From: Staphylococcus pettenkoferi
Lineage (GTDB): Bacteria; Bacillota; Bacilli; Staphylococcales; Staphylococcaceae
DNA length: 64,000 bases
Assembly (NCBI RefSeq): GCF_026659735.1
Contig: NZ_JANSKK010000001.1
Location: forward strand, 124,001-188,000
Direction of reading: 5' to 3'
Shown: in pieces, positions 17,498 to 26,302 of the stretch
Numbering within the stretch: position 1 is the first letter of the stretch
Layout of the letters: every line of letters starts with the position of its first letter
Notes under the pieces: model-generated
What the model saw: the letters and a program-made list of their open reading frames with translations, nothing else
The model's database searches: none
What the model was told of the DNA's origin: nothing
Made by a program: the position numbers and the translations under genes

Positions 17498-18052
17498 TTA
17501 GTCCTTATATTTAAAAAATTTAAAGAGTAAAGGAAACTTTGGAACCTTTCCTAGTAGTGTCATGATTAGTCCAGCAATAGAAAATGAAAAGAAAATACTT
17601 GCATCAATAAATAGTATAAACGGAGTGAATATGCCCACTAAAATAATGAAAGGGACAAAATCTTGGTCGTAAATTTCTGCACCCAAAACTATGATTGATA
17701 TTCCCACGATCATAAAGACGATATTCCAAATTAAATAGGTGAGATAGAAATTTAAATAAGCTTTTCCTACTTCAGTAACAAAGGCCGATTGTGTTCGTTT
17801 TAGAAACCAAAATACCCAAGGGAAGATTAAAGCCACTAAAAAAGATACCATTAAAATTATAAGAATTAGATTTTTAAAATTATAAACTGAAGTATCTAAG
17901 TGATATAGACAACTCAATATAGTAGGAAAAAGCACTACTAAGATCAGGTTAAATATATAAAATGATGCTCCCGTCAATATCTCTTTTTGACTTAGATGAC
18001 GGTTTGATGTTTCGCGTGTGGCCGTGGCCGGATGCGTCTTATATCGTGTCAT
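17498..18052 (-). CDS. Unknown four-helix membrane protein, paralogue of next gene
   Basis: 184 residues: a short Thr/Arg-rich cytoplasmic N-terminus, then four long hydrophobic segments (about residues 28-52, 60-88, 105-127, 135-168) arranged as in small DUF4870-like proteins. It shares order and motifs with its upstream neighbour (VTEVGKAYLNFYLTYLIWNIVFM against VNQIGKAYFNFCISMILWTII; ending GLIMTLLGKVPKFP against GAVMAGFGKVFHVP), so the two arose by duplication. AAAGGACGA precedes ATG 18052. Function unknown. Confidence 0.8.
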   Translation of the reverse strand: MTRYKTHPATATRETSNRHLSQKEILTGASFYIFNLILVVLFPTILSCLYHLDTSVYNFKNLILIILMVSFLVALIFPWVFWFLKRTQSAFVTEVGKAYLNFYLTYLIWNIVFMIVGISIIVLGAEIYDQDFVPFIILVGIFTPFILFIDASIFFSFSIAGLIMTLLGKVPKFPLLFKFFKYKD

Positions 18053-18100
18053 CTATATCGTCCTTTCTGTGCTTAATTTAATATCGTGATTTGTCATACA

Positions 18101-18721
18101 TTATCTCAATATTTTAAAAGACATGGGTACATGGAATACTTTACCAAAGCCAGCCATTACTGCACCAATAATCGAAAATAACAAAAATAAAAATACGAAA
18201 AACAACGCAAAAACGGGCGCAGAAAATATGATAAAAAGAAGATTCGGCTCTAATTCTTGTGTGTTCATCATTTTACCCGTGGCTAGAAATGCTAATCCTA
18301 AAGTCAAAGTTATGATAATGGTCCAAAGGATCATCGAAATACAAAAATTGAAGTAAGCTTTCCCAATTTGATTGACGAAAAGTGAAAACTTTCGAATAAA
18401 GAGCCAACTCACTAAAGAAATCACAAAAGCGACAAAGAAACCAATGACAATGCTAAGGAAAAAGTCTATATACATAAATGCAGGTGTGTCTACATAACTC
18501 AGTTTATTATAAATCTTCATCACAATATAGCCGAAGACAAGAATTGATAAGTAAAGGCCTACTCCTATGAGTCGATCTTTAATATCAGGTTGTGTTTGAG
18601 GTTTTTGAATCTTGCTCTGACCAGACTTGCTCTGACCAGACTTGCTCTGACCGGTGTTGTTTTGATCAGGCTTGCTCTGACCAGACTTGTTCTGTAGCGG
18701 AGTTTCGTGTTGTTCTATCAT
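18101..18721 (-). CDS. Unknown four-helix membrane protein with repetitive N-terminus
   Basis: 206 residues. The first ~45 are a hydrophilic stretch with tandem GQSKS/GQSKP/NTGQSK repeats, followed by four transmembrane segments homologous to those of the downstream neighbour. I chose ATG 18721, since AAAGG lies nine bases upstream; the ATG at 18730 abuts that SD. It lies 48 bases before its paralogue and is probably cotranscribed. The repeats are likely a flexible cytoplasmic tail. Function unknown. Confidence 0.8.
   Translation of the reverse strand: MIEQHETPLQNKSGQSKPDQNNTGQSKSGQSKSGQSKIQKPQTQPDIKDRLIGVGLYLSILVFGYIVMKIYNKLSYVDTPAFMYIDFFLSIVIGFFVAFVISLVSWLFIRKFSLFVNQIGKAYFNFCISMILWTIIITLTLGLAFLATGKMMNTQELEPNLLFIIFSAPVFALFFVFLFLLFSIIGAVMAGFGKVFHVPMSFKILR
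18611..18694. repeat. Tandem 15-bp repeats inside a coding region
   Basis: About five imperfect copies of CTTGCTCTGACCAGA, encoding GQSK-type pentapeptides on the minus strand. Copy number could vary between strains by slippage. Confidence 0.85.
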
Positions 18722-18955
18722 GATTGTCATCCTTTCTGATGTGCTATCTATAACTATACCAAAAGACTCTGAATTTATGTATAACTATTTAGAATGTTAA
18801 ATGTTGTGAAAGCACTTACGTCGAGGTGAACTTGTTGTTAGAATACCCCATATGTCTAACAACATGAGATAGGTGGTTTAATCTTCAAGTCAGAAAGGTA
18901 AATACCTATAGTGAAATATTTTATTGCCATATACAAAGAAAGAAGGGAATAATAC

Positions 18956-20026
18956 ATGAAGATTGCAATTGTAGGTTCTGGTAACGGTGCGGTGACTGCT
19001 GCACTCGATATGTACACGAAAGGACATCAGGTGAGACTCTACTGTCGAAATCAATCGCTACATAAATTTGATAAAGCCTTTGAAGATGGTGGCTTCACCT
19101 TTAATAATGAAGGCGACGAACAATTTGTAGAGTTCACCGATATTAGTGATGACATGGAATACGTACTTGAAGGAGCTGAAGTTGTTCAAGTGATTATTCC
19201 TTCATCATTTATTGAACATTATGCTTATACGATGGCACCATTTGTGACAAACGAGCAGCTGATCTTCTTTAATATGGCTGCGGCTATGGGTTCTATTCGT
19301 TTCCTCAACGTGCTTGAAGATATGCATATCGATACGATGCCTAAGTTTGCTGAAGCGAATACGCTCACGTATGGTACGCGCGTGAACTTTGACAAAGCGC
19401 TTGTCGATCTATCATTAAACGTGCGCAAAGTTCATTTTTCAACATACGATAAGGATTACTTAAGCGATAGTTTTGATAAAATTGAAACAATTTATCCTTA
19501 CATCGTCAAAGAAGAAAGTCTCATGAAGACAAATCTAGAAAATGGTAACCCTGAAGTACATCCAGGGCCAACACTACTCAATGTTGGACGTATCGATTAT
19601 GCAGATGAATTTAAATTATACGAAGAAGGTATAACGAAACATACTGTCCGTCTGCTTCACGCAGTAGAGCTTGAACGTCTCTCACTTGGACGTAAACTCG
19701 GCTTCGAATTGTCTACCGCTAAAGAAGCACGTATTGAACGTGGCTACCTTGAACGACAATATGAAGATGAACCACTGAATCGCTTGTTTAATACGAGTCC
19801 GGTCTTCTCACATATTCCGGGCCCTAACAAAGTGAAGAATCGTTATTTAACAGAAGATATCGCATATGGCCTCGTACTATGGTCTAGTTTAGGACGTGAA
19901 ATAGGGGTGTCTACGCCTAATATTGATGCGATCATCGTTATTGCTTCAACGATTCTTGAACGGGATTTCTTTGAAGAAGGACTAACAGTAGAAGAACTTG
20001 GACTAGAAAAACTTGGCTTAGACTAA
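18956..20026 (+). CDS. NAD/NADP octopine-nopaline (opine) dehydrogenase family protein
   Basis: A 356-residue protein with an N-terminal Rossmann fold (MKIAIVGSGNGAVTAALDMYTKGH) and a C-terminal helical domain (LNVGRIDYADEFKLYEEG, about residues 205-222; HAVELERLSLGRKLG) typical of opine dehydrogenases. These enzymes reductively join an amino group to a 2-keto acid. Staphylopine synthase CntM belongs to a related group, but the cntKL and cnt transporter genes are absent here. It is followed after 21 bases by an NhaC-type antiporter, suggesting an operon. A 9-bp inverted repeat (GTTGTTAGA/TCTAACAAC, 18834-18862) upstream may be an operator. Substrate unknown. Confidence 0.87.
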   Translation: MKIAIVGSGNGAVTAALDMYTKGHQVRLYCRNQSLHKFDKAFEDGGFTFNNEGDEQFVEFTDISDDMEYVLEGAEVVQVIIPSSFIEHYAYTMAPFVTNEQLIFFNMAAAMGSIRFLNVLEDMHIDTMPKFAEANTLTYGTRVNFDKALVDLSLNVRKVHFSTYDKDYLSDSFDKIETIYPYIVKEESLMKTNLENGNPEVHPGPTLLNVGRIDYADEFKLYEEGITKHTVRLLHAVELERLSLGRKLGFELSTAKEARIERGYLERQYEDEPLNRLFNTSPVFSHIPGPNKVKNRYLTEDIAYGLVLWSSLGREIGVSTPNIDAIIVIASTILERDFFEEGLTVEELGLEKLGLD

Positions 20027-20047
20027 TTCAATACGAGGGGGATGTGT

Positions 20048-21466
20048 ATGAAGCGTCAACCAACGTTACTCGAAGCATTATCCACAATCATCGTCATGGT
20101 GATTATCGTTATCGTAGGATTCGTTGGATTTGGAATACCAATACAAGCATTATTGATATTATCATCTGCATACGCAGTATTTATCGCGAAACGCGTAGGA
20201 TTGAATTGGAAAGATTTAGAAGAAGGTATAACGAAGCGTTTAGCTACGGCGATGCCAGCGATCTTCATCATTCTATCTGTGGGAATTATCGTTGGTAGTT
20301 GGATGTATTCAGGTACAGTGCCTGCTTTGATCTATTACGGGTTAGAATTTTTAAATCCTAACTACTTTCTCGTCTCTGCTTTCGTCATTTGTGCAGTGAC
20401 TTCTGTAGCGACAGGTACCGCATGGGGCTCAGCTTCCACTGGCGGTATTGCCCTGATGGCGATTGCCCATCAACTCGGTATACATGAAGGTATGGCAGCA
20501 GGTGCGATTATTGCCGGTGCCGTGTTTGGAGATAAAATGTCTCCGCTTTCAGATACGACAAACTTGGCTGCTTTAGTGACGAAAGTTAATATCTTCGCGC
20601 ACATCAGAGCGATGGTATGGACGACAGTGCCTGCATCTATCGTAGGGCTTATCGTGTGGTTCTTTGCTGGTCGTCAATTTGGTGGCAGTGCAAGATCGAA
20701 GCAAATTAATGAAATGTTGCATGAGTTGAGTACCATTTATCACATCAACTTCTTTACTTGGGTACCGGTCATCGTCATCATCGCTTGTTTATTACTTAAA
20801 TTCGATACTGTTCCAGCGATGCTCATTTCAAGTTTGAGTGCGATTATTATTGGCTGGGCAAACAATGGCTTTAATTTCGTCGATGGTTTCAAGGCGACGT
20901 TTGATGGTTTTACGAAAGGTATGGTAAGTAGTAACGACCATGTTTCAAGCAAAGTCGCGACCTTAATTGAACAGGGCGGTATGATGAGTATGACTGAAAT
21001 CATCGTGACTATCTTCTGCGGTTACGCCTTTGCAGGGATCGTGGAACGCTCTGGCTGTCTCGACGTGATCTTGAATAAGATTTCGAGCAACATCCACTCG
21101 GTTGGTCAGCTCATCTTAGCGACAGTCGTTGGCGGTTTAATGATGGTTCTCGCAGCTGGCGTTGCGTCCGTCGTTATCATCATGGTCGGCGTCTTAATGA
21201 TGGATATGTATAATAAAATGAATTTAGACCGGACGAATCTATCACGTACGCTTGAAGATTCTGGTACGATGATTATTCCGCTCATTCCATGGGGGACATC
21301 AGGTATTTATTATACGAAACAACTCGGTGTATCATTCGACCAATTCTTTATTTGGACGATACCTTGTTATCTCTGTATCGTCTTTGCACTCATTTACGGC
21401 TTTACAGGTATAGGTATTAAAAAAGTGAAACAACAAGACAAGGCTTCACAAGGTTCCGAAGCTTAA
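20048..21466 (+). CDS. NhaC-family Na+/H+ (or organic acid) antiporter
   Basis: A 472-residue, 11-12 helix transporter of the NhaC family, with the diagnostic ATGTAWGSASTGGIALMAIA and GDKMSPLSDTTNLAA motifs. NhaC proteins exchange H+ or lactate for Na+ or malate, or act as Na+/H+ antiporters. I chose ATG 20048, seven bases after GAGGGG; an ATG at 20042 overlaps the SD. It forms a two-gene unit with the opine-dehydrogenase-like gene, so it may export or import that enzyme's substrate or product; this is inference. Confidence 0.88.
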   Translation: MKRQPTLLEALSTIIVMVIIVIVGFVGFGIPIQALLILSSAYAVFIAKRVGLNWKDLEEGITKRLATAMPAIFIILSVGIIVGSWMYSGTVPALIYYGLEFLNPNYFLVSAFVICAVTSVATGTAWGSASTGGIALMAIAHQLGIHEGMAAGAIIAGAVFGDKMSPLSDTTNLAALVTKVNIFAHIRAMVWTTVPASIVGLIVWFFAGRQFGGSARSKQINEMLHELSTIYHINFFTWVPVIVIIACLLLKFDTVPAMLISSLSAIIIGWANNGFNFVDGFKATFDGFTKGMVSSNDHVSSKVATLIEQGGMMSMTEIIVTIFCGYAFAGIVERSGCLDVILNKISSNIHSVGQLILATVVGGLMMVLAAGVASVVIIMVGVLMMDMYNKMNLDRTNLSRTLEDSGTMIIPLIPWGTSGIYYTKQLGVSFDQFFIWTIPCYLCIVFALIYGFTGIGIKKVKQQDKASQGSEA

Positions 21467-21494
21467 AGCAATATGTGTGATTAATTATGAGTAG

Positions 21495-21542
21495 AAGGGA
21501 TTGAGGAGAAGTTCAGTGGATTTCTCTTTCAGTCCCTTTTTA
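21495..21542 (+). terminator. Terminator of the nhaC operon
   Basis: Stem AAGGGATTGAGGAGAA / TTCTCTTTCAGTCCCTT followed by T-run. Confidence 0.85.
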
Positions 21543-21677
21543 TATAGTGGCTGCCAAAAATCCATGTTGAATTAAGGGTAATTAAAGATGTGAGTGACTG
21601 GTGAGTAGGTTATATAAAAAAATAAATAGATTTGCAGTATTTAAGTTTAAAATAGTAGTAAGAGGATAAAGTATAGT

Positions 21678-21848
21678 AGAGACGTTGAGATGACGATACA
21701 TAGTAATATAAGTAGTGGTATTACTATAACGGAGAGCGAGTCATCTCTCGTCGTGTAGATAATAATTAAATATCCTTCTATTATCTATTTGGAGACAGTT
21801 TTGTATTGTGTTTTTGTAGCGATTTTGCAATGCAAAACTGTTTTTTTG
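21678..21848 (+). ncRNA. Candidate structured small RNA between nhaC and ssaA
   Basis: No credible reading frame lies here, yet a strong intrinsic terminator (ACAGTTTTGTATTG / CAATGCAAAACTGT plus seven T, about 21795-21848) ends the stretch. Upstream are a perfect TAGTAATA/TATTACTA hairpin (about 21701-21726), an enclosing GAGATGAC...GTCATCTC pairing and an alternative GAGAG/CTCTC hairpin. A -10-like TATAGT occurs at 21672-21677, but a good -35 is not obvious. I infer a regulatory RNA of about 170 nt; I cannot match it to a named RNA. Confidence 0.5.
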
Positions 21849-21983
21849 TGTAGAGTCGAAGTCAATTTAAGTTCTTTATGTTTACTACTTGAGAGTGGTG
21901 CGTGTTCAGCGTAGCGCAAAATATTTTGTTTTCCCTTTACAATCTTCCTTTTTCTATACAAAATCATTTTATAAATGTTGCAA

Positions 21984-22027
21984 AATAAAAAAAGCTTTAA
22001 CCAACACTGAAGTATTGGCTAAAGCTT
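21984..22027 (-). terminator. Terminator of ssaA
   Basis: On the minus strand AAGCTTTAGCCAATACT / AGTGTTGGTTAAAGCTT with a two-base loop, then a T-run. Confidence 0.92.
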
Positions 22028-22043
22028 ATATAAAATGTCTATA

Positions 22044-22814
22044 TTAGTGAATGAAGTTGTAGCTTGCTGCTTGGCTAGCTGAGATTGTACGTGAAGTAAC
22101 AACACCAGGACCGTGACCATAGTTCATTTCAGACACACGGATTGAACCGTTGCTGTTCACGCTTTCAACGTATGCTACGTGACCGTAAGCACCTGCTGAA
22201 GATTGCATGATTGCACCTGCTGATGGGCGGTTGTTTACAGTGTAACCTGAAGCTGCTGCTGCGTTAGCCCAGTTGTTCGCGTTACCCCAAGTTGAACCGA
22301 TCTTACCACCTACACGATCAAATACATAGTAAGTACATTGACCTGCAGTGTAGTAGTTTGCTGATGAACCAGAAGTACGTGCGATAGAGTTAGCAGAGCT
22401 TGATGGTGCTGCTGTAGTTGTTACATGTACGTTGTGGCTAGAAGTTGAAGTTGTTGGTGCTGCACCACGTCCGCCAGTTTGGTAGCTTGTGTAAGATGGC
22501 GCACTGTAGTTGCTGTAATGACCATAGCTTGAATTATTGTTAGCAGTATAGCCTGAATAGTTATTGTTAGCGTAACCGTAGTTAGCAAAGTTTCCGTAAG
22601 ATTGTTGACCTTCTACTTGATTTGGATTCCAATTACCTTTCCAAGTGTAGTGGTAGTTGCCTTGTGCATCTATCCAGTATGTGTACTCGTAAGATGTTGG
22701 GTCGTTAGGATTATATCCTCTTTGATGATCCTCGGCAGCATGCGCATCGTTATGTGCGAATGCAAATGTAGCAATTCCTGCAGTAGCGATTGTAGCTGTA
22801 GCGATTTTTTTCAT
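22044..22814 (-). CDS. ssaA: SsaA, secreted CHAP-domain peptidoglycan amidase
   Basis: A 256-residue secreted protein. A signal peptide ends near AHA-AE (residue 27). It is followed by a Tyr/Asn/Gly/Ser-rich repeat-like region (about residues 35-150) and a C-terminal CHAP domain. The catalytic Cys lies in [14 protein letters not shown] and the His in [25 protein letters not shown] follows. CHAP amidases of this type cut peptidoglycan cross-bridges or the stem amide. AGGAGGATA precedes ATG 22814. Staphylococcal ssaA genes belong to the WalKR regulon, and a WalR-like box lies about 170 bases upstream. Confidence 0.93.
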   Translation of the reverse strand: MKKIATATIATAGIATFAFAHNDAHAAEDHQRGYNPNDPTSYEYTYWIDAQGNYHYTWKGNWNPNQVEGQQSYGNFANYGYANNNYSGYTANNNSSYGHYSNYSAPSYTSYQTGGRGAAPTTSTSSHNVHVTTTAAPSSSANSIARTSGSSANYYTAGQCTYYVFDRVGGKIGSTWGNANNWANAAAASGYTVNNRPSAGAIMQSSAGAYGHVAYVESVNSNGSIRVSEMNYGHGPGVVTSRTISASQAASYNFIH

Positions 22815-23326
22815 TGTAAAAATATCCTCCTAATATTCCAATAAGTATTGTTATATAAAGTTGAACTACCATCTTCGTCTTGAAAAGATCGAGAACCCAG
22901 ACGATAAATTCATTTGTACTTAGTTGCAAAGTGAAAGTTTTTTGACGCGTTCTACTCTACCAGAAAATATTGCGTTTGTGTGGTTTGTTAACGATTTGTA
23001 ATTTAGCTCTAACAATTTATTTTTAAAGACAATGTCAATTCATTAATATTTTTATCTAATGAAATGCGATAGCTAAAGCACTTAAGAGACTTCTCTTTTA
23101 AGCAAGGAATTTCGAAATATTACAGATTTGTAATAAAACTGAATATTTATATTGCAGGACACTGAGTGACGGAGTAGACATTATAGAGTGGAAGTTCATT
23201 GATATGTAAGAAAGCATGATTTAAAAAATGATCTTCTGTTGAACTTTCAATATTGACTTTGGATAGAGAAAGTTATATATTTAAAGTATAAAAGTTATAC
23301 CGAGTATAAAAATGGAAGTGATAAAT
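22815..23326. other. Intergenic region between divergent ssaA and LLM gene
   Basis: Roughly 510 AT-rich bases. They hold the ssaA leader (about 150 nt, with a weak hairpin near 22875-22910), a WalR-like box and the promoter area of the LLM gene. No further gene or strong hairpin is seen. Confidence 0.6.
22986..23002. promoter_or_regulatory. Candidate WalR binding site upstream of ssaA
   Basis: TGTTAA-N5-TGTAAT fits the WalR box TGTWAH-N5-TGTWAH exactly. It reads in the opposite direction to ssaA, so orientation and distance (about 170 bases from the start) leave some doubt. Confidence 0.5.
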
Positions 23327-24379
23327 ATGAAGATAGAGCTAGGGTTAACTTCCTTTGCTGACAATACAGCAATACAAACAGAAGACGGCCCTCAACCAGC
23401 CATTACTAAAGCTGAGCGTATCCGTAATATAGTAGAAGAAATTGAAACAGCAGATCAATATGGGTTGGATATTTATGGCTTAGGCGAGCACCATCGTCAA
23501 GATTACGCTGTTTCAGATCCAGTTTCAGTACTTGCGGCTGCAGCAAGAACGACAGAGCATATCAAACTTTCAAGTGCAGTGACAGTATTGTCGTCGGATG
23601 ATCCCGTGCGTGTTTATCAGAGATTTGCGACGCTTGATGCACTGTCAAATGGTCGGGCAGAAATCATGGTCGGACGTGGTTCATTTATCGAATCTTTCCC
23701 ATTATTTGGTTATCAACTCAATGATTATGAGGCGCTTTTTGAGGAAAAGTTAGAGCTCTTACTACACATCAATCAACATGAAATTGTGCATTGGGAAGGA
23801 CGATTAACGCCTTTGATTGACGGCAGAGCAGTTTACCCTCGAGCCGAACAAACATCACTTCCGATTTGGATTGCGACAGGTGGTACGCCAGAATCATCAT
23901 TACGAGCAGGTGCGCTCGGTTTACCTATTACGTATGCTATAATTGGTGGTGATCCTAAACGCTTTGCTCGTAATGTTGAAATGTACCGTGCGATGGCACG
24001 ATCTAACGGTTACAATCCCAATGAACTTGCAGTGGCAACACATTCGTGGGGTTATGTAGCCGAAACAGACGAAGAGGCAGAGCGTGAGTTCTATCACGCC
24101 GTTAAAGTGAGCCATGATCAACTCGCGAAAGAACGCGGGTGGCCTGCGTACGACTTAAATGCCTACCATCGCGAAATGGGATCACATGGAGCACTTTATG
24201 TAGGAAGTCCTGAGACGGTCGCTAAGAAGATCATTGAAACAGTAGAAACACTAGGACTTTCACGCTTTATGTTGCACACACCCGTAGGTTCGATACCACA
24301 TGAACGCACGTTACGAAGTATTAAACTTTTCGCTAAACGGGTAAAGCCTATAGTAGATAAATATTTTGAGGATAAATAG
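23327..24379 (+). CDS. LLM-class (luciferase-like) flavin-dependent oxidoreductase
   Basis: 350 residues of the bacterial luciferase-like monooxygenase fold (TIM barrel binding reduced FMN). Typical segments are GLDIYGLGEHHR near residue 50, SVLAAAARTTEHIKLSSAVTVLSSDDPVRVYQRFATLDALSNGRAE and GSHGALYVGSPETVAKKI near residue 280. The substrate is unknown. ATG 23327 is preferred over the ATG at 23312, since GGAAGTGA lies between them and the conserved MKIELGLTSF begins here. Seventeen bases separate it from the DoxX-like gene, a likely two-gene operon. Confidence 0.88.
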   Translation: MKIELGLTSFADNTAIQTEDGPQPAITKAERIRNIVEEIETADQYGLDIYGLGEHHRQDYAVSDPVSVLAAAARTTEHIKLSSAVTVLSSDDPVRVYQRFATLDALSNGRAEIMVGRGSFIESFPLFGYQLNDYEALFEEKLELLLHINQHEIVHWEGRLTPLIDGRAVYPRAEQTSLPIWIATGGTPESSLRAGALGLPITYAIIGGDPKRFARNVEMYRAMARSNGYNPNELAVATHSWGYVAETDEEAEREFYHAVKVSHDQLAKERGWPAYDLNAYHREMGSHGALYVGSPETVAKKIIETVETLGLSRFMLHTPVGSIPHERTLRSIKLFAKRVKPIVDKYFEDK

Positions 24380-24396
24380 TAAGGAGAGTATGTAGA

Positions 24397-24759
24397 ATGA
24401 TTTTACGTTATTTAACAAACTTAAAGGTAGCTAAAGAATTATTTAACGCTTCACAACCTAAATTGAAAGGTGACCAAGGTATGAAAGATACATTTGAGAA
24501 TGTATTTGGTTTACCTTCTAAGATGGTACCTATCATCGGTGCAGCTGAAGCCATCAGTTCAGTATTATTCGTATTTAGTTTCGCAAGCAAGAAGATTTCA
24601 CGTTTAGCTTCACTTATCACTTTAGGTGTGCTCGGTGGCGCAATCTTCAAGCACTTCCAAGCAGGTCACGGTAAAGAAGGCGCGAAACATGCGATGGACG
24701 TGAGCGGACTAGCTGCATTAAGCTTCATAGATACTTTAAATTGCAAGAAAGATAAATAA
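24397..24759 (+). CDS. DoxX-like small membrane protein
   Basis: 120 residues with three to four hydrophobic segments, from about residue 46 on (MVPIIGAAEAISSVLFVFSF; LASLITLGVLGGAIFKHFQAGH). The pattern resembles DoxX/DoxD-like proteins, membrane proteins of uncertain redox or quinone-related function. AAGGAGAG precedes ATG 24397. It follows the LLM oxidoreductase in the same direction and is ended by a strong terminator. Confidence 0.78.
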   Translation: MILRYLTNLKVAKELFNASQPKLKGDQGMKDTFENVFGLPSKMVPIIGAAEAISSVLFVFSFASKKISRLASLITLGVLGGAIFKHFQAGHGKEGAKHAMDVSGLAALSFIDTLNCKKDK

Positions 24760-25129
24760 GAGATCGCTTGAGTTTTGTGTAAAAGTGAGGACGTAATAGC
24801 GTCTTAAATGTGAGCTCGTAGGTGAATGATTAACGTTCATCTGCGGGCTTTTTTTACATAATAGGGTGACATGCTAATTTGCAATATTATGTAGTAGGTG
24901 GGAGATAGGGGCCAAAGCGAGAGTTAAAACTTTGAAAATAGTAAATCATCATAATTAATAATTCATAACTGTAGATGGATTACTTAGTAGACCGTAACTG
25001 ACATTTTATCGAGTAAAAATTTCTGATAAGAAGAAATTTTGAGAATTTAACGTTTCAGATATTGAATTATTTTCATTACAGTTTATAATTAAATTAAAGC
25101 AACGAGACTAGACTAGCAGGAGGATGCAC
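24760..25129. other. Intergenic region between DoxX-like and SarR-like genes
   Basis: Contains the terminator at 24814-24855. Near 24914-24939 a sequence (AAGCGAGAGTTAAAACTTTG and onwards) resembles the end of the foldback repeat at 6478-6498, but diverged. An AT-rich promoter region for the SarR-like gene follows. Confidence 0.55.
24814..24855 (+). terminator. Terminator of the LLM-DoxX operon
   Basis: GCTCGTAGGTGAA / TTCATCTGCGGGC hairpin followed by seven T. Confidence 0.93.
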
Positions 25130-25480
25130 ATGATTAAGACAGAAGAATATACCTTGGATGAGCTCATTCATATCACACCGACAATTAAAGATTTCTACCG
25201 TAGAGTTAAGAAAGAACGTCAACTCACTTATGAAGAAATCAGCGTCTTATACTACGTTGCACAAAGTGATGAGAATACCATCCCAGTTCGCCACATTGCA
25301 CAACGATCATTCTTGAAACCGTACTTTTTAAGTAAAGCGGTTCAAAAGCTTAAAGATAAAGGTTATTTGGATAAAAAGAGAAGTCAAATAGATCAACGTC
25401 AAATATATATTGAAGTGACAGACGAACAACGCATCATGATTCAATCGTTGCTTACAGATTTACAATATCTCATAGATTGA
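25130..25480 (+). CDS. sarR: SarA-family transcriptional regulator, SarR-like
   Basis: 116 residues with a winged helix typical of SarA-family proteins. It aligns throughout with S. aureus SarR: the central YEEISVLYYVAQS, IAQRSFLKPYFLSKAVQKLKDKGYL and KKRSQIDQRQIYIEVTDEQ correspond to the DNA-binding helices and the wing with its conserved DERQ-like segment. I chose ATG 25130 with AGGAGG six bases upstream. The paralogue name is supported by position after the ssaA region. Homologues bind sarA-type promoters and tune virulence or wall genes; targets here are unknown. Confidence 0.8.
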   Translation: MIKTEEYTLDELIHITPTIKDFYRRVKKERQLTYEEISVLYYVAQSDENTIPVRHIAQRSFLKPYFLSKAVQKLKDKGYLDKKRSQIDQRQIYIEVTDEQRIMIQSLLTDLQYLID

Positions 25481-25497
25481 TTGTTCTAAGTCAGAAG

Positions 25498-25576
25498 AAA
25501 AGTGTCTCATGCGTCACACTGTAACCCCCCCCTTAAAGTAAGTGGAGGAGTTACAACGTGATATGAGACACTTTTT
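25498..25576. terminator. Bidirectional terminator between sarR-like gene and ABC operon
   Basis: Long stem AAAAGTGTCTCAT / ATGAGACACTTTT extended by GTCAC/GTGAT and GTAAC/GTTAC pairing around a C-rich loop; lies between convergent genes. Confidence 0.88.
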
Positions 25577-25594
25577 ATCTATATCATACAAAGT

Positions 25595-26290
25595 TTATGA
25601 AGATGGCTTTAAATAACGAACGGTACGGTGTTGCAATCGACTAAAGATGAGCTCGAGCACGATAGCTAATAACCAATAGAAGACCGCTGCTACTGAATAT
25701 ACTGGAATAAAGCGATAGCCTTCGTTAGCGATAACGTGACTGACTGACATGATCTCAGTCACTTGTACTGCAAAGGCTAACGATGTCCCTTTAATGAGCA
25801 TAATAAATTGGTTCTCAATATTCGGTAACGCATAGCCGAATGCTTGAGGTAAGACAATACGACGATACGTATCAAATTTCGACAATCCGATGGTCTTTGC
25901 CGCTTCAATCTGACTATATTCAACAGACTGCAAGCCACCTTTCATGCTCTCTGAAAGATAAGCGATAGCATGTAGCGAGAAACCGATACACGCAATAGTT
26001 AGAGGTGAGAAAGCATCGGGATTAAAGTGTGTGTGTAATTGCGCATTGAAAAAGAGTAATAGGGCTGGTAACCCATAATACAAAACGAATAATTGCACGA
26101 TTAACGGCGTGCTTCGAATAAATGAATTATAAACGACGATAAATTGAGACAATACAGGAATCTTGGCTAAGCGTATCATCGCGAAGATGGTACCTATCAC
26201 GAGCCCAATAATCATGGCGACGATAGAGATGATTATCGTATTAGGTACACCTTTCAGCACTTCCCATATCGTATGCAGTATAAATGACAT
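25595..26290 (-). CDS. Polar amino-acid ABC transporter permease (second)
   Basis: 231 residues with about five membrane helices and the His/Glu/Gln-type inner-membrane permease signature (YSQIEAAKTIGLSKFDTYRRIVLPQA, the EAA loop that contacts the ATPase, about residue 125). The start has AGGAGGTCTC upstream. Last gene of the four-gene operon; it should pair with the other permease to form a heterodimeric channel, as in B. subtilis TcyL/TcyM. Confidence 0.9.
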   Translation of the reverse strand: MSFILHTIWEVLKGVPNTIIISIVAMIIGLVIGTIFAMIRLAKIPVLSQFIVVYNSFIRSTPLIVQLFVLYYGLPALLLFFNAQLHTHFNPDAFSPLTIACIGFSLHAIAYLSESMKGGLQSVEYSQIEAAKTIGLSKFDTYRRIVLPQAFGYALPNIENQFIMLIKGTSLAFAVQVTEIMSVSHVIANEGYRFIPVYSVAAVFYWLLAIVLELIFSRLQHRTVRYLKPSS

Positions 26291-26302
26291 GTTGAGACCT
26301 CC

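Noticed and set aside
18800-18830. cre site upstream of the opine-dehydrogenase-like gene
   Set aside because: The best alignment has two mismatches including the central CG, so it was not called.
18956-20026. Staphylopine synthase cntM
   Set aside because: Family resemblance only; cntK, cntL and the cnt transporter genes are absent and the neighbour is an NhaC antiporter.
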